Origin: CBCXVS01 sp965178525
GTDB lineage: Bacteria; Tectomicrobia; Entotheonellia; Entotheonellales; Entotheonellaceae
Assembly (NCBI GenBank): GCA_965178525.1
Contig: CBCXVS010000185.1
Span: forward strand, 1 to 15,855
Direction of reading: 5' to 3'
Length of the DNA: 15,855 nt
Part shown: positions 1-6,438 of the stretch, one piece after another
Numbering within the stretch: position 1 is the first letter of the stretch
Layout of the letters: the number at the start of each line of letters is the position of its first letter
The notes under the pieces: model-generated
What the model saw: the letters and a program-made list of their open reading frames with translations, nothing else
Told to the model about the DNA's origin: nothing
The model's database searches: none
Program-made: the position numbers and the translations under genes

Positions 1-507
1 CTGCCAGGGGAACTTCGGTTTAGTGTCGGCGCGGCAGGGTTGGGATGGCTAGGGGCGGCTCTGGGCGTGGGGTCGTGGCTCATGGTGGCCATTGGCACAG
101 TGCCGCGGGCCGGGCCGCTCATGCTGGCCGGCACGTTGCTGTGGCAATTCTTGCTGCTGATTTTTGCCCTCACCTCCAATTATGACGTGGCACTGGGCGT
201 TTTGGTCCTTCTCGGGATGGCGCAAACGGTGTCGCTGACCAATATTACCATCCTGCTGCTTGGCACCGTGCCTGACGAGATGCGTGGCCGCATTATGGGA
301 TTGCGCTCGCTCGCCGTCGCGCCGCTGTTTGTCGGCACCTTGCTTTCCGGCGTGGTCGCCGAGAGCCACGGTGCGCCGTTGGCCACCGTGGCCTGTGTTG
401 CGGTCGGCATCCTGATTGTCATGGCACTGGCGCCTTGGGTCCCCGGAGGGATACGAGGAGGCCGCCGAGAGACGCCAGGCAGACCCTGTAAGACGGCGCC
501 CAATTAG
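1..507 (+). CDS. MFS transporter, C-terminal part (5' end outside window)
   Basis: The frame is open from base 1 to the TAG at 505-507 and gives about 168 residues, so the gene starts upstream of the window. The product is very hydrophobic, with about four to five membrane segments separated by short loops. It carries the MFS-like cytoplasmic loop PDEMRGRIMGLRSLAVAP before the last pair of helices, which resembles the MFS_3/enterobactin-exporter-like group (family knowledge). This suggests a small-molecule or drug/siderophore exporter of the inner membrane, but the substrate cannot be read from this fragment. The tail is short, basic and cytoplasmic (GGRRETPGRPCK). The gene converges on the flavin amine oxidase gene, and the two stop codons overlap (TAG at 505-507 on +, TAA at 504-506 on -). 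Family assignment is fairly secure; specificity is unknown. Confidence 0.8.
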   Translation: MPGELRFSVGAAGLGWLGAALGVGSWLMVAIGTVPRAGPLMLAGTLLWQFLLLIFALTSNYDVALGVLVLLGMAQTVSLTNITILLLGTVPDEMRGRIMGLRSLAVAPLFVGTLLSGVVAESHGAPLATVACVAVGILIVMALAPWVPGGIRGGRRETPGRPCKTAPN

Positions 508-2090
508 GGCAGTGGCCCAATCTGAAAGTATTTCTCCAACATCATATCAGTGGTTTGCAACGCCCCTTCCACCCAGCCTTGGGCATCGGAATAGGCTTCG
601 CCGCAGATGTAAACCGGCATATCCGGCACGGGTTTGAGGATTTGTTCCTTAACGTTCCAGCTCTGCACACCGATATTCCACGAATTCCAGCCGCCGCCGA
701 ACGGATCATCACCCCAATCCCTGAAGCTGGCATCTTGCGGCTCGGGGGTGTACTTCAACCCATGGATCTCGCCCAACTGCCGCTGTACCTCTGCGACCAT
801 GGCCGCTGGCGCCTGGTAGCGGTACCATGTCGAACACATGGGGTGAGTGTCCTGTGGTCCCGCCCTAAACATCTCCCGCGCTTCGGTACGCAGATCAGCC
901 CCGTCACGCCATCCGCGTCCGCGCTTGGGACGAAAGCCGTCCCAGAAGCCAATATTGATTCCGTCGTCATAACTGGCCATGAGCATGGCGCGCCCTTGCG
1001 TGGCCGGCGTGCCATCGTCTTTGGGCCAATAGTACGTCTGGCGCACCGGCAGATCGGTGGTGCTGCGGCCCTCTTCGACCTGGGCTGGCAACCACCAGGG
1101 CTCCAGATAGGTGGTAAACAGCTTGAACAGCGGCCGTGGCGTCACGCTGCGCACCAGCCGGTCGACCTGGGGATCTTGCAGGAGCGGACTGTTCGGGGCC
1201 AACAGCTCCAGGGCGCGGCGAGGCATGGCCAGAATCAGCGCTTTGGCATGGACGGGATCACCCCCATGTACGCCCAGCTTGATGGCATCGCCCTCCTGCT
1301 CAAAGCCGGTTACCCGGGTGTTCAAGCGTACATCCCCGCCGGCGGCCCGTACGAACTCTTCCAAGAGCAGCGGAACCTGCTGAAAGCCGTTGGTAAACCC
1401 CTGATACCGGGCCGAGACGCCAAAATCGGAGAGAAACCAGGGGATGGCGTCAGCCGCGTTCCAATTGCTCAGGGTCGTCTGGTAGCCGCCCGCGGCCACG
1501 GCGAGTTGATAGGCCTCACCGCTCATGACCCGCAGGAGGATTTCCCAAAAGCCCTGCTTATACAGGGGAGCGCCTGCAAAGGTTGCCTCTTGTGCCATCT
1601 GGCGGCGTTGCGCTTCGCTCAGCTGCGGGTTGGTAATGCCGGGAATCACCTGATCGAGGGCATCGATCACGAGCTGTCCGGCAGTTTTGCCAAATTCCTG
1701 GAACGTTAAGCGGTAGGGTACCTGCGCCAGTTGCTCGGTGAAATCTGAGAGGCGCAGATGGACGCCACGGAGGTACGCGATATTGTCCGGCTTATCCACA
1801 GGAAAATCAAACGTCTCGATACGGTCGGCGCCCGTTGCCTGCTCGTTCAGCGCAGCGATGAGCTGGGTCACGCACGGCTGCACCTCGGGCAGGATGCGCA
1901 TCCCGCCGAGTTCGGCTTTCATATTGGGAATATGGGGTGGCGTCACCGATAACAAACGCCCCCCGATATGGTCGTCCGCCTCGAATACCGCCACCGTGCG
2001 GTTCCCACTGGCGGTGAGGAAACGCCAGGCCGCATAGACGCCGGCGACGCCCCCACCGACAATCGCGACATCCAGGCTCTCGTTGGGCAT
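504..2090 (-). CDS. Flavin-containing amine oxidase / L-amino-acid oxidase-like FAD protein
   Basis: 528 residues, the usual length for a flavin monoamine oxidase. The N-terminus holds the dinucleotide-binding fold: DVAIVGGGVAGVYAAW (GxGxxG) near residues 8-23, an acidic end of the second strand (VFEADD), then the GGRL motif and ELGGMRI typical of FAD-dependent amine oxidases. The C-terminus has the second FAD motif, YICGEAYSDAQGWVEGALQT, near residues 493-512. There is no signal peptide, so it is probably cytoplasmic. Family knowledge predicts oxidative deamination of an amine or amino acid with release of H2O2; the substrate cannot be assigned. The start at 2090 has a good upstream ribosome site (AAGGGAGAGACC then ATG). 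It overlaps the convergent MFS gene by 4 bp. Upstream lies a long non-coding region with inverted repeats. Confident for family, low for substrate. Confidence 0.9.
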   Translation of the reverse strand: MPNESLDVAIVGGGVAGVYAAWRFLTASGNRTVAVFEADDHIGGRLLSVTPPHIPNMKAELGGMRILPEVQPCVTQLIAALNEQATGADRIETFDFPVDKPDNIAYLRGVHLRLSDFTEQLAQVPYRLTFQEFGKTAGQLVIDALDQVIPGITNPQLSEAQRRQMAQEATFAGAPLYKQGFWEILLRVMSGEAYQLAVAAGGYQTTLSNWNAADAIPWFLSDFGVSARYQGFTNGFQQVPLLLEEFVRAAGGDVRLNTRVTGFEQEGDAIKLGVHGGDPVHAKALILAMPRRALELLAPNSPLLQDPQVDRLVRSVTPRPLFKLFTTYLEPWWLPAQVEEGRSTTDLPVRQTYYWPKDDGTPATQGRAMLMASYDDGINIGFWDGFRPKRGRGWRDGADLRTEAREMFRAGPQDTHPMCSTWYRYQAPAAMVAEVQRQLGEIHGLKYTPEPQDASFRDWGDDPFGGGWNSWNIGVQSWNVKEQILKPVPDMPVYICGEAYSDAQGWVEGALQTTDMMLEKYFQIGPLP

Positions 2091-2164
2091 GGTCTCTCCC
2101 TTCTGCTCTGTTATATTTTCATAGACCGGTTGACATCTCAGTTCTGTGATTGATGGGGGTTGTA

Positions 2165-2194
2165 CCTCACCCCCTGTGTGAACACAGTGCGAGG
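2165..2194. repeat. Nested inverted repeat (operator- or hairpin-like)
   Basis: CTGTGT (2174-2179), GA, ACACAG (2182-2187) form a perfect 6-bp palindrome with a 2-nt centre, flanked by CCTC (2165-2168) and GAGG (2191-2194). GTACCT at 2162-2167 and AGGTAC at 2202-2207 add an outer inverted pair. The site lies about 85-100 bp upstream of the amine oxidase start, so a regulator-binding site is possible. This is inferred from symmetry only. Confidence 0.4.
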
Positions 2195-2554
2195 ATACGT
2201 AAGGTACTGGAAACTGCGGGTTATGTCATGGCTTAATATAGCCTGTGGCAAGCCTTTTATTCTGTGATGCACGTCACGCTCACGCGGTGATCTGCGCCGC
2301 CGCACCCTGTCAACGTGCATGTGCTGCTCACCCTGCGGCTCTCTGAGACTCCCAGGCGACGAGCCAGTCCGCCGCATCCATCACGAGATCCGTGTGGGTG
2401 GTCTGTCCCCGATTGTTCCTGTCATCAGTGCAGCAGGACATTTTGCAACGGCTGGGCTGGGATGCTTCTCTTTACCGGCAGCTTGACATTCAGCATACGG
2501 TAAGTTGATTGGCCGCATAGCAAGTGCTAGACTTTTCCATCAACGACTGCATAA

Positions 2555-2613
2555 GGGTTTTGACCCCACGAGGTGTCCAAACCCCCCGACCCCGACCCTC
2601 CCCGCGGCGAGGG
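2555..2613. repeat. GC-rich palindromic repeat-like unit
   Basis: GGGTTTTGAC (2555-2564) pairs with GTCCAAACCC (2575-2584) with one mismatch and a 10-nt loop. It is followed by a C-rich stretch and CCCTC-CCCGCGGC-GAGGG (about 2596-2613). Such compact hairpin plus CCCTCnnnGAGGG units resemble interspersed palindromic repeats of environmental GC-rich genomes (general knowledge). Only one copy is visible here, so the repeat nature is not proven. Confidence 0.35.
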
Positions 2614-2795
2614 ATTAATGGACAAGAGCTTCCACCTTGGACACATGCACAAGCTGCCCACAGAGCTGTGCTGGGCCGCCTTCGTCGTCTGGTGCGGCGA
2701 GCGGCTCGCACTACGGCAGTGTCCGGTGCGGGTGGGCCGACCGCGTGACCTACTTGCACAAACAGCGCGAGAGCAAGCGAAGAGGAGCCCGACAC

Positions 2796-3579
2796 ATGCC
2801 TGAGCGAACCGGATACGACGAAGGGGTGTTTTAACTGGGTGGACGTATGCTGCGGCGACGTCGCCCAGGCCAAGACGTTCTACGGTTCCCTGTTCGGGTG
2901 GTCGTTCCAGAACGAGGAGGACGGCGGCCAGGTCTACACGCTGGCTCTGCAGGGCGGCAAGAACGTGGCCGGCCTGAGGACCCAGGGCGCGGAGGAAGCC
3001 GAAATGGGCGCGCCCTTCCATTGGCTGACCCACATTTCCGTCAACGACTGTGATGCCACGACCGCCAAGGCCGAGGAGGCCGGAGGGACCGTCCTGGTAC
3101 CCGCCACGGATGTCATGGGTGTGGGCCGCATGTCGGTGGTCCGGGATCCGGCCGGTGGGTGGGCAAGCCTGTGGCAGCCGAAGGGCTTCTTTGGCGCCGA
3201 GCTGCGCAACGAGCACGGTACACTGTGCTGGAACGAGCTGGTCACGCCCGACGTCGACGGCGCCCTGGCGTTCTATGGCCAGGTGTTCGGCTGGACCACT
3301 CACCAGATGGATATGGGTGCTCCGGGCCCCTACACGATCATCAAGCAGGGTGATATCGACATTGGTGGCATGATGCACCCGCCTATGGAGGGCATCCCCA
3401 GCCGCTGGGGCGTCTACTTCGCCGTTGACGACTGTGACGCCATTGCCACTAGGTGCAAAGAACTCGGCGGCAGCATTATGGCCGAGCCCATGGACACGCC
3501 ACCTGGCCGCATGGCCCACTTGACTGACGACCAGGGTGTCGCCTTCGCGGTGATTACCCTGGCGGAGCCGCCGAGCTAG
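2796..3579 (+). CDS. Two-domain glyoxalase/VOC (bleomycin-resistance-like) protein with a +1 frame break near its start
   Basis: The main frame runs from 2839 (GTG) to TAG at 3577-3579 and encodes two tandem VOC domains. The first begins around WVDVCCGDVAQAKTFYGSLF; the second around GTLCWNELVTPDVDGALAFY. The organisation matches the CFP30B/27-kDa-antigen type of VOC protein (about 260 residues). The natural start is almost certainly ATG 2796, because MPERTGYDEGVF then NWVDV is the family-like N-terminus and AGAGGAG sits 8 bp upstream. Between them a run of four Ts (2829-2832) puts TAA (2832-2834) in frame; with three Ts the gene would read VFNWVDV without a break. So the gene carries a 1-bp insertion, an assembly error, or a slippery site. 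The product, if made, is a cytosolic metal-dependent lyase/dioxygenase-fold protein of unknown substrate. It converges on the cyclase gene with a 25-bp gap. Confidence 0.82.
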
Positions 3580-3604
3580 CCCTATCGCACCATTCCCAGC
3601 GCCT

Positions 3605-4234
3605 CTACCCCGGAGCGCGTAAAACAGCACGGGCAGGCGCACCGTCTCCGGCGGCCAGTAAAAGCGGCAAGGCGCAGAGGTCGTATGAGCCCGGCGGTAC
3701 GGCGCGAAGGTCAAGACCTTCCAGAATGACGACGCCAGCGCTGAGAAGCGTGCGGTGCACCGGGAAATCGTGCGCCTCGAACGCATCCACGGAGAGATAG
3801 TCAATGCCGACCAGTTGCACGCCGTGCTCAACTAAGACCTGTGCCGCAGGAGCCGTGAGCGCAAGATACGCCGGCTGAAAGCCCGGACGGTCCCATAATG
3901 CCGAGTTGGCCGTTTTGAAGAGGACACGCGTCACCCCTTCGAGATCGAGTGCCTGGAGATCGGCTGCGGTGAGATGGGACGTACCGGGCATATCGTAGAC
4001 CCGAGCCGGTCCCATCAGCACACGCAGGTCGAGTTCGTCAAGCGAGGCGCCATCGTCGAAAAAATGGCGTGGCGCATCGAGATGCGTCCCACTATGCGAA
4101 CTGAGCGCCACATGGCTCACATTCGCCGCATCGCCCCAAGCACGCTGTGCGATGGGCGTGATCTCGATAGCTGGGTCACCCGGGTAGACGGGTAATGTCG
4201 AGGATAAAGGCCGGGTCACATCATAGAGAAGCAT
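3605..4234 (-). CDS. Cyclase family protein, kynurenine formamidase-like
   Basis: 209 residues from the ATG at 4234, the usual size of bacterial KynB-type arylformamidases. The metal-binding signature HSGTHLDAPRHF lies near residues 50-61, and a later segment, GIDYLSVDAF, then HRTLLSAGVVILEGLDL, follows the family pattern. Family knowledge: metal-dependent hydrolysis of N-formylkynurenine or a related cyclic/amide substrate. No other kynurenine-pathway gene is in the window, so the exact substrate is open. The start was chosen because GGGAG lies about 6 bp before ATG 4234. The in-frame ATG at 4246 has no ribosome site, and the frame further upstream (to 4519) reads antisense to the HTH gene. 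It is divergent from the HTH gene and convergent with the VOC gene. Probably cytoplasmic; no signal peptide. Confidence 0.85.
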   Translation of the reverse strand: MLLYDVTRPLSSTLPVYPGDPAIEITPIAQRAWGDAANVSHVALSSHSGTHLDAPRHFFDDGASLDELDLRVLMGPARVYDMPGTSHLTAADLQALDLEGVTRVLFKTANSALWDRPGFQPAYLALTAPAAQVLVEHGVQLVGIDYLSVDAFEAHDFPVHRTLLSAGVVILEGLDLRAVPPGSYDLCALPLLLAAGDGAPARAVLRAPG

Positions 4235-4245
4235 AGACGCTCCCA

Positions 4246-4254
4246 TGCTATAAT
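4246..4254 (+). promoter_or_regulatory. Extended -10 promoter for the small HTH gene
   Basis: TGCTATAAT is a perfect extended -10 element (TGnTATAAT). No good -35 is visible at the right distance, as is usual for extended -10 promoters. Transcription would start near 4261 and give a leader of about 68 nt before ATG 4329. The element overlaps the 5' end of the divergent cyclase gene region, so the two genes may compete for polymerase. Confidence 0.5.
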
Positions 4255-4328
4255 AAAGTCGTTCGCCTATACGATAGCCTCGCGGCTTGCCATACGTCTC
4301 GCATCTGTGCGCCACAAGGAAAAAAGGT

Positions 4329-4529
4329 ATGTTGACTCCTGATGAAATCAAAGATCTGCGCGAATATACGGAGATGACCCAGGTCCAAATGGCCCAGCTC
4401 TTCTGTGTCCGGCCTGCCGATGTCGTGGCCTGGGAAAATGGGAATTTGGAACCGGATGAGGAACAGCTGGAAAAACTCGAGCGCCTACAAGCTTCGGGCG
4501 CCAAAAAGACGCGATTCAAATTCTACTAA
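4329..4529 (+). CDS. Small XRE-type helix-turn-helix protein
   Basis: 66 residues from ATG 4329, preceded by AAGGAAAAAAGGT as ribosome site. An in-frame ATG at 4287 has no such site. LTPDEIKDLREYTEMTQVQM then AQLFCVRPADVVAWENG is a classical Cro/C1-XRE HTH: TQVQMAQLF is helix 2 and VRPADVVAWENG holds the recognition helix. It is followed by an acidic linker and a basic tail (KKTRFKFY). The sequence resembles the HTH half of MqsA/HigA-type antitoxins and small regulators, but no toxin-like gene adjoins it and there is no metal-binding N-terminal half. It most likely binds DNA as a dimer and may control itself or the divergent cyclase gene. Function beyond DNA binding is unknown. Confidence 0.78.
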   Translation: MLTPDEIKDLREYTEMTQVQMAQLFCVRPADVVAWENGNLEPDEEQLEKLERLQASGAKKTRFKFY

Positions 4530-4616
4530 GTGCCTGGGCCTCATGACCTTTATAGATCTCTCCAGGGGGAAGATATGAATTTAATTTTGCCTCAGTACTT
4601 CATGCCAGCCTGAAGC

Positions 4617-4650
4617 GCCAGACAGCTTGCAACCGTGCAGGCTGCCTGGC
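4617..4650. terminator. Bidirectional terminator hairpin between convergent genes
   Basis: The arms 4617-4631 (GCCAGACAGCTTGCA) and 4636-4650 (TGCAGGCTGCCTGGC) match at 13 of 15 positions around a 4-nt loop (ACCG). Each strand has one G-U wobble and one A-C mismatch. It lies between the convergent HTH gene (ends 4529) and cpoB (ends 4723), where a shared terminator is expected. No long T-tract follows on either side, so intrinsic termination may be inefficient. Confidence 0.55.
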
Positions 4651-4722
4651 CATGGCCATCGCGCGCTTGATCGACGATCCGGACCCCATGAACACGACCT
4701 GTTGTTCCGCTTTTTCCGCGCC

Positions 4723-5643
4723 TTACGGCAGCTCCTGCAGCCGTTTTGCCGCTTGCTTCGCCTCGGGACTTTCGGGATATTTCCTCTGCACCTGTTCGAG
4801 AAAAAAGCGCGCATTGCGGACATCATCCAGCGCGGCAAACGCATAGCCTTGTTTGAGAATCGCGGCGGGGACTTTCACATCATCGGCATAGCGTTGCACC
4901 ACTTCGTCAAACGCCACGATGGCGGCCTCGTACTGCTGCTGCGCATAGAGCGATTCGCCTAACCAATACTGCGCATGTCCCGCCAGCGGCGCCTTCGGAT
5001 GCTGGCGTAGGAGCTGCTTGAACAGTACGATGGCCACTTCATAATTGCCAGCCTGATACTCCTGCCTTGCCCGCTGGTAGAGACGGTCTGAGCCATCGTC
5101 GGTCTGCGGCGGCTGCGCCGCACGCTCGGATGGTCTCGTCGCCGGCGGCCGTGTCGCTGGCCTGGGTGTGACCGGCTTGGGCGCGGGCGGCGCGGCCGAG
5201 GCGGGTCGTGACACCGGCGTGGAAGGTTCACGCGGTAAACGCAGAGCCGTGTTTCCCTGGGGATCAACGTGCTGCTCCAAGGCCGCCACACGCGTCTCCA
5301 ATTCCGCTAGTGTCGTGGCAAAAATATCCCGCGCCTCGGCCGTCGGCCCGGCGTTGTTCTCCATATAATGCTGGAGTTCCTGCACCATGCCACGCAGGTT
5401 TTGCACGTCAACCCGTAACTCATCCATTTCTGCGCCCGTCTCAGCCATCTCACGCCGCGCATCCGTGTTGGGTCCGTCGAGCCGGTCCAAGCGCTTCATG
5501 ATTTCCTGGTTGCGTTGCACGCGGTCACGCTCAATGGCGGCGACATCGGCACGGAGCGCCTGCACATCGTTTCGCGCCACACAACCCGCAACCATACTGG
5601 CGCAGAGGAGACTGGCGAGTGGAAACCATCGTTTTATCGTCAT
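4723..5643 (-). CDS. cpoB: Tol-Pal system protein CpoB (YbgF), lipoprotein form
   Basis: 306 residues. The N-terminal signal ends in a lipobox, MVAGC, with the lipidation cysteine at residue 21; E. coli CpoB is soluble periplasmic, so the lipid anchor is a difference. Residues about 27-110 are charged and heptad-like, consistent with the trimerising coiled coil. A Pro/Ala-rich linker spans about 130-180. The C-terminus from about 185 holds three TPR-like repeats (LYQRARQEYQAGNYEVAIVL, then AQYWLGESLYAQQQYEAAIV, then LKQGYAFAALDDVRNARFFL). Family knowledge: CpoB links Tol-Pal constriction with PBP1B/LpoB-driven septal wall synthesis. It starts 12 bp after the pal stop; the ribosome site GGGAGG overlaps that stop codon, so the two are cotranscribed and probably translationally coupled. 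Last gene of the tolB-pal-cpoB segment. Confidence 0.93.
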   Translation of the reverse strand: MTIKRWFPLASLLCASMVAGCVARNDVQALRADVAAIERDRVQRNQEIMKRLDRLDGPNTDARREMAETGAEMDELRVDVQNLRGMVQELQHYMENNAGPTAEARDIFATTLAELETRVAALEQHVDPQGNTALRLPREPSTPVSRPASAAPPAPKPVTPRPATRPPATRPSERAAQPPQTDDGSDRLYQRARQEYQAGNYEVAIVLFKQLLRQHPKAPLAGHAQYWLGESLYAQQQYEAAIVAFDEVVQRYADDVKVPAAILKQGYAFAALDDVRNARFFLEQVQRKYPESPEAKQAAKRLQELP

Positions 5644-5655
5644 ATACCACCCTCC

Positions 5656-6246
5656 CTAGGGCTGGAAAATCGCAAAATGGGCACGCCGATTCTGGGCCCA
5701 TGCCGATTCGTTATGCCTGGGATCGAGGGGAAATTCTTCTCCATAACTAATCGTCGTCATCCGAGATGCGCCGATACCGAGTGCGTCCATATACTGTTTG
5801 ACCGCATAAGCACGCCGCTCACCCAGCGCCAGATTGTAAGCCATGGTGCCGCGTTCGTCACAATGGCCCTCAATCTGCACGGTAACATCGTGATTCTCTG
5901 TCATATACTGCGCTTTCTGCGCCAAGATGGCTTTGGCGTCGTCACTCAAGGTAAAGCTGTCATAGGCAAACCGCACATCCTGACGCAGAAACACTTTGAG
6001 TGAATCGGCCTCGGACATGCTCGTCCCACCACTCATACGATCCTCGCTCATGGCGCGATCGGTTTCCTGTAGACTGCCTCGCGGCTGGTATTGCTCCTGC
6101 GACTCCGTGCCGCTCTGACGAGACGGATCGCCGGCCATCTCGTCCGGTCCGCTCCCGCGCGCTTGCCGGGAAGCACATCCGGCCAGGGTCAGGGCGAGCA
6201 TGAGTACGAGCCAAACTCCGCTTGCAAGCCTTAAACGTGGCGTCAT
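5656..6246 (-). CDS. pal: Peptidoglycan-associated lipoprotein Pal
   Basis: 196 residues. A lipoprotein signal ends in LAGC with the lipidation cysteine at residue 24, followed by a polar Ser/Gln/Glu-rich linker of about 60 residues. The OmpA-like peptidoglycan-binding domain covers about residues 90-196: GHCDERG at 127-133, NLALGERRA at 138-146, and NRRAHF near the end, all hallmark positions for meso-DAP binding. It acts at the outer membrane, holding it to the wall and exchanging partners with TolB. The start at 6246 has AGAAGGAGA as a strong ribosome site. Upstream, four 20-bp tandem repeats separate it from tolB, a longer leader than is usual inside this operon. Confidence 0.95.
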   Translation of the reverse strand: MTPRLRLASGVWLVLMLALTLAGCASRQARGSGPDEMAGDPSRQSGTESQEQYQPRGSLQETDRAMSEDRMSGGTSMSEADSLKVFLRQDVRFAYDSFTLSDDAKAILAQKAQYMTENHDVTVQIEGHCDERGTMAYNLALGERRAYAVKQYMDALGIGASRMTTISYGEEFPLDPRHNESAWAQNRRAHFAIFQP

Positions 6247-6353
6247 AACGTCTCCTTCTCCGTGCCAAACTTTCAGTTCTTACTACCGCTCCACGTCCAA
6301 AAGGGCGCCATTTGCAAAACGTCTAGGAAACCGTCTCCAATATGGTTCCCTTC

Positions 6354-6433
6354 ATGGCGGTGCGCAGCACTTAATGGCGGTGCGCAGCACTTAATGGCGG
6401 TGCGCAGCACTTAATGGCGGTGCGCAGCACTTA
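6354..6433. repeat. Four perfect 20-bp tandem repeats between tolB and pal
   Basis: The unit ATGGCGGTGCGCAGCACTTA occurs four times without mismatch or spacer (6354, 6374, 6394, 6414). Each unit contains GTGC-GCA-GCAC, a small hairpin. The array starts 6 bp after the tolB stop codon (in the direction of transcription) and lies in the tolB-pal leader. On the plus strand each unit could read ATG-5 codons-TAA with overlapping TAATG, but this is probably chance. Perfect identity indicates recent slippage, so copy number may vary between strains. Confidence 0.95.
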
Positions 6434-6438
6434 CCAGG

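Larger units (their letters stand above)
2091..2795. other. Intergenic region without a recognisable gene
   Basis: About 700 bp lie between the divergent starts of the amine oxidase (2090, -) and the VOC gene (2796, +). Short open frames occur on both strands, but none has family-like composition together with a convincing start. The region holds a nested inverted repeat (2165-2194), a hairpin plus GC-rich palindrome (2555-2613) and no clear promoter match. A plausible coding relic around 2430-2500 could not be assigned. Confidence 0.5.

Noticed and set aside
555..1709. 384-codon plus-strand frame opposite the amine oxidase
   Set aside because: Antisense shadow of a well-supported FAD protein in GC-rich DNA.
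2482..2511. TTGACA at about 2482 as -35 of a promoter for the VOC gene
   Set aside because: No acceptable -10 lies 16-18 bp downstream, and the gene starts about 300 bp further on.
2619..2803. Small plus-strand frame starting ATG 2619, overlapping the VOC start
   Set aside because: It has no recognisable motif, an atypical Cys/Trp/His mix and a weak ribosome site; probably leader sequence of the VOC gene.
2527..3831. Long minus-strand open frame (434 codons) opposite the VOC gene
   Set aside because: It is antisense to a clear VOC protein, contains the GC-rich repeat, and shows low-complexity Arg/Gly/Ala composition without a family motif.
6354..6433. CRISPR array
   Set aside because: The 20-bp units are directly adjacent with no unique spacers, and no cas genes are present.
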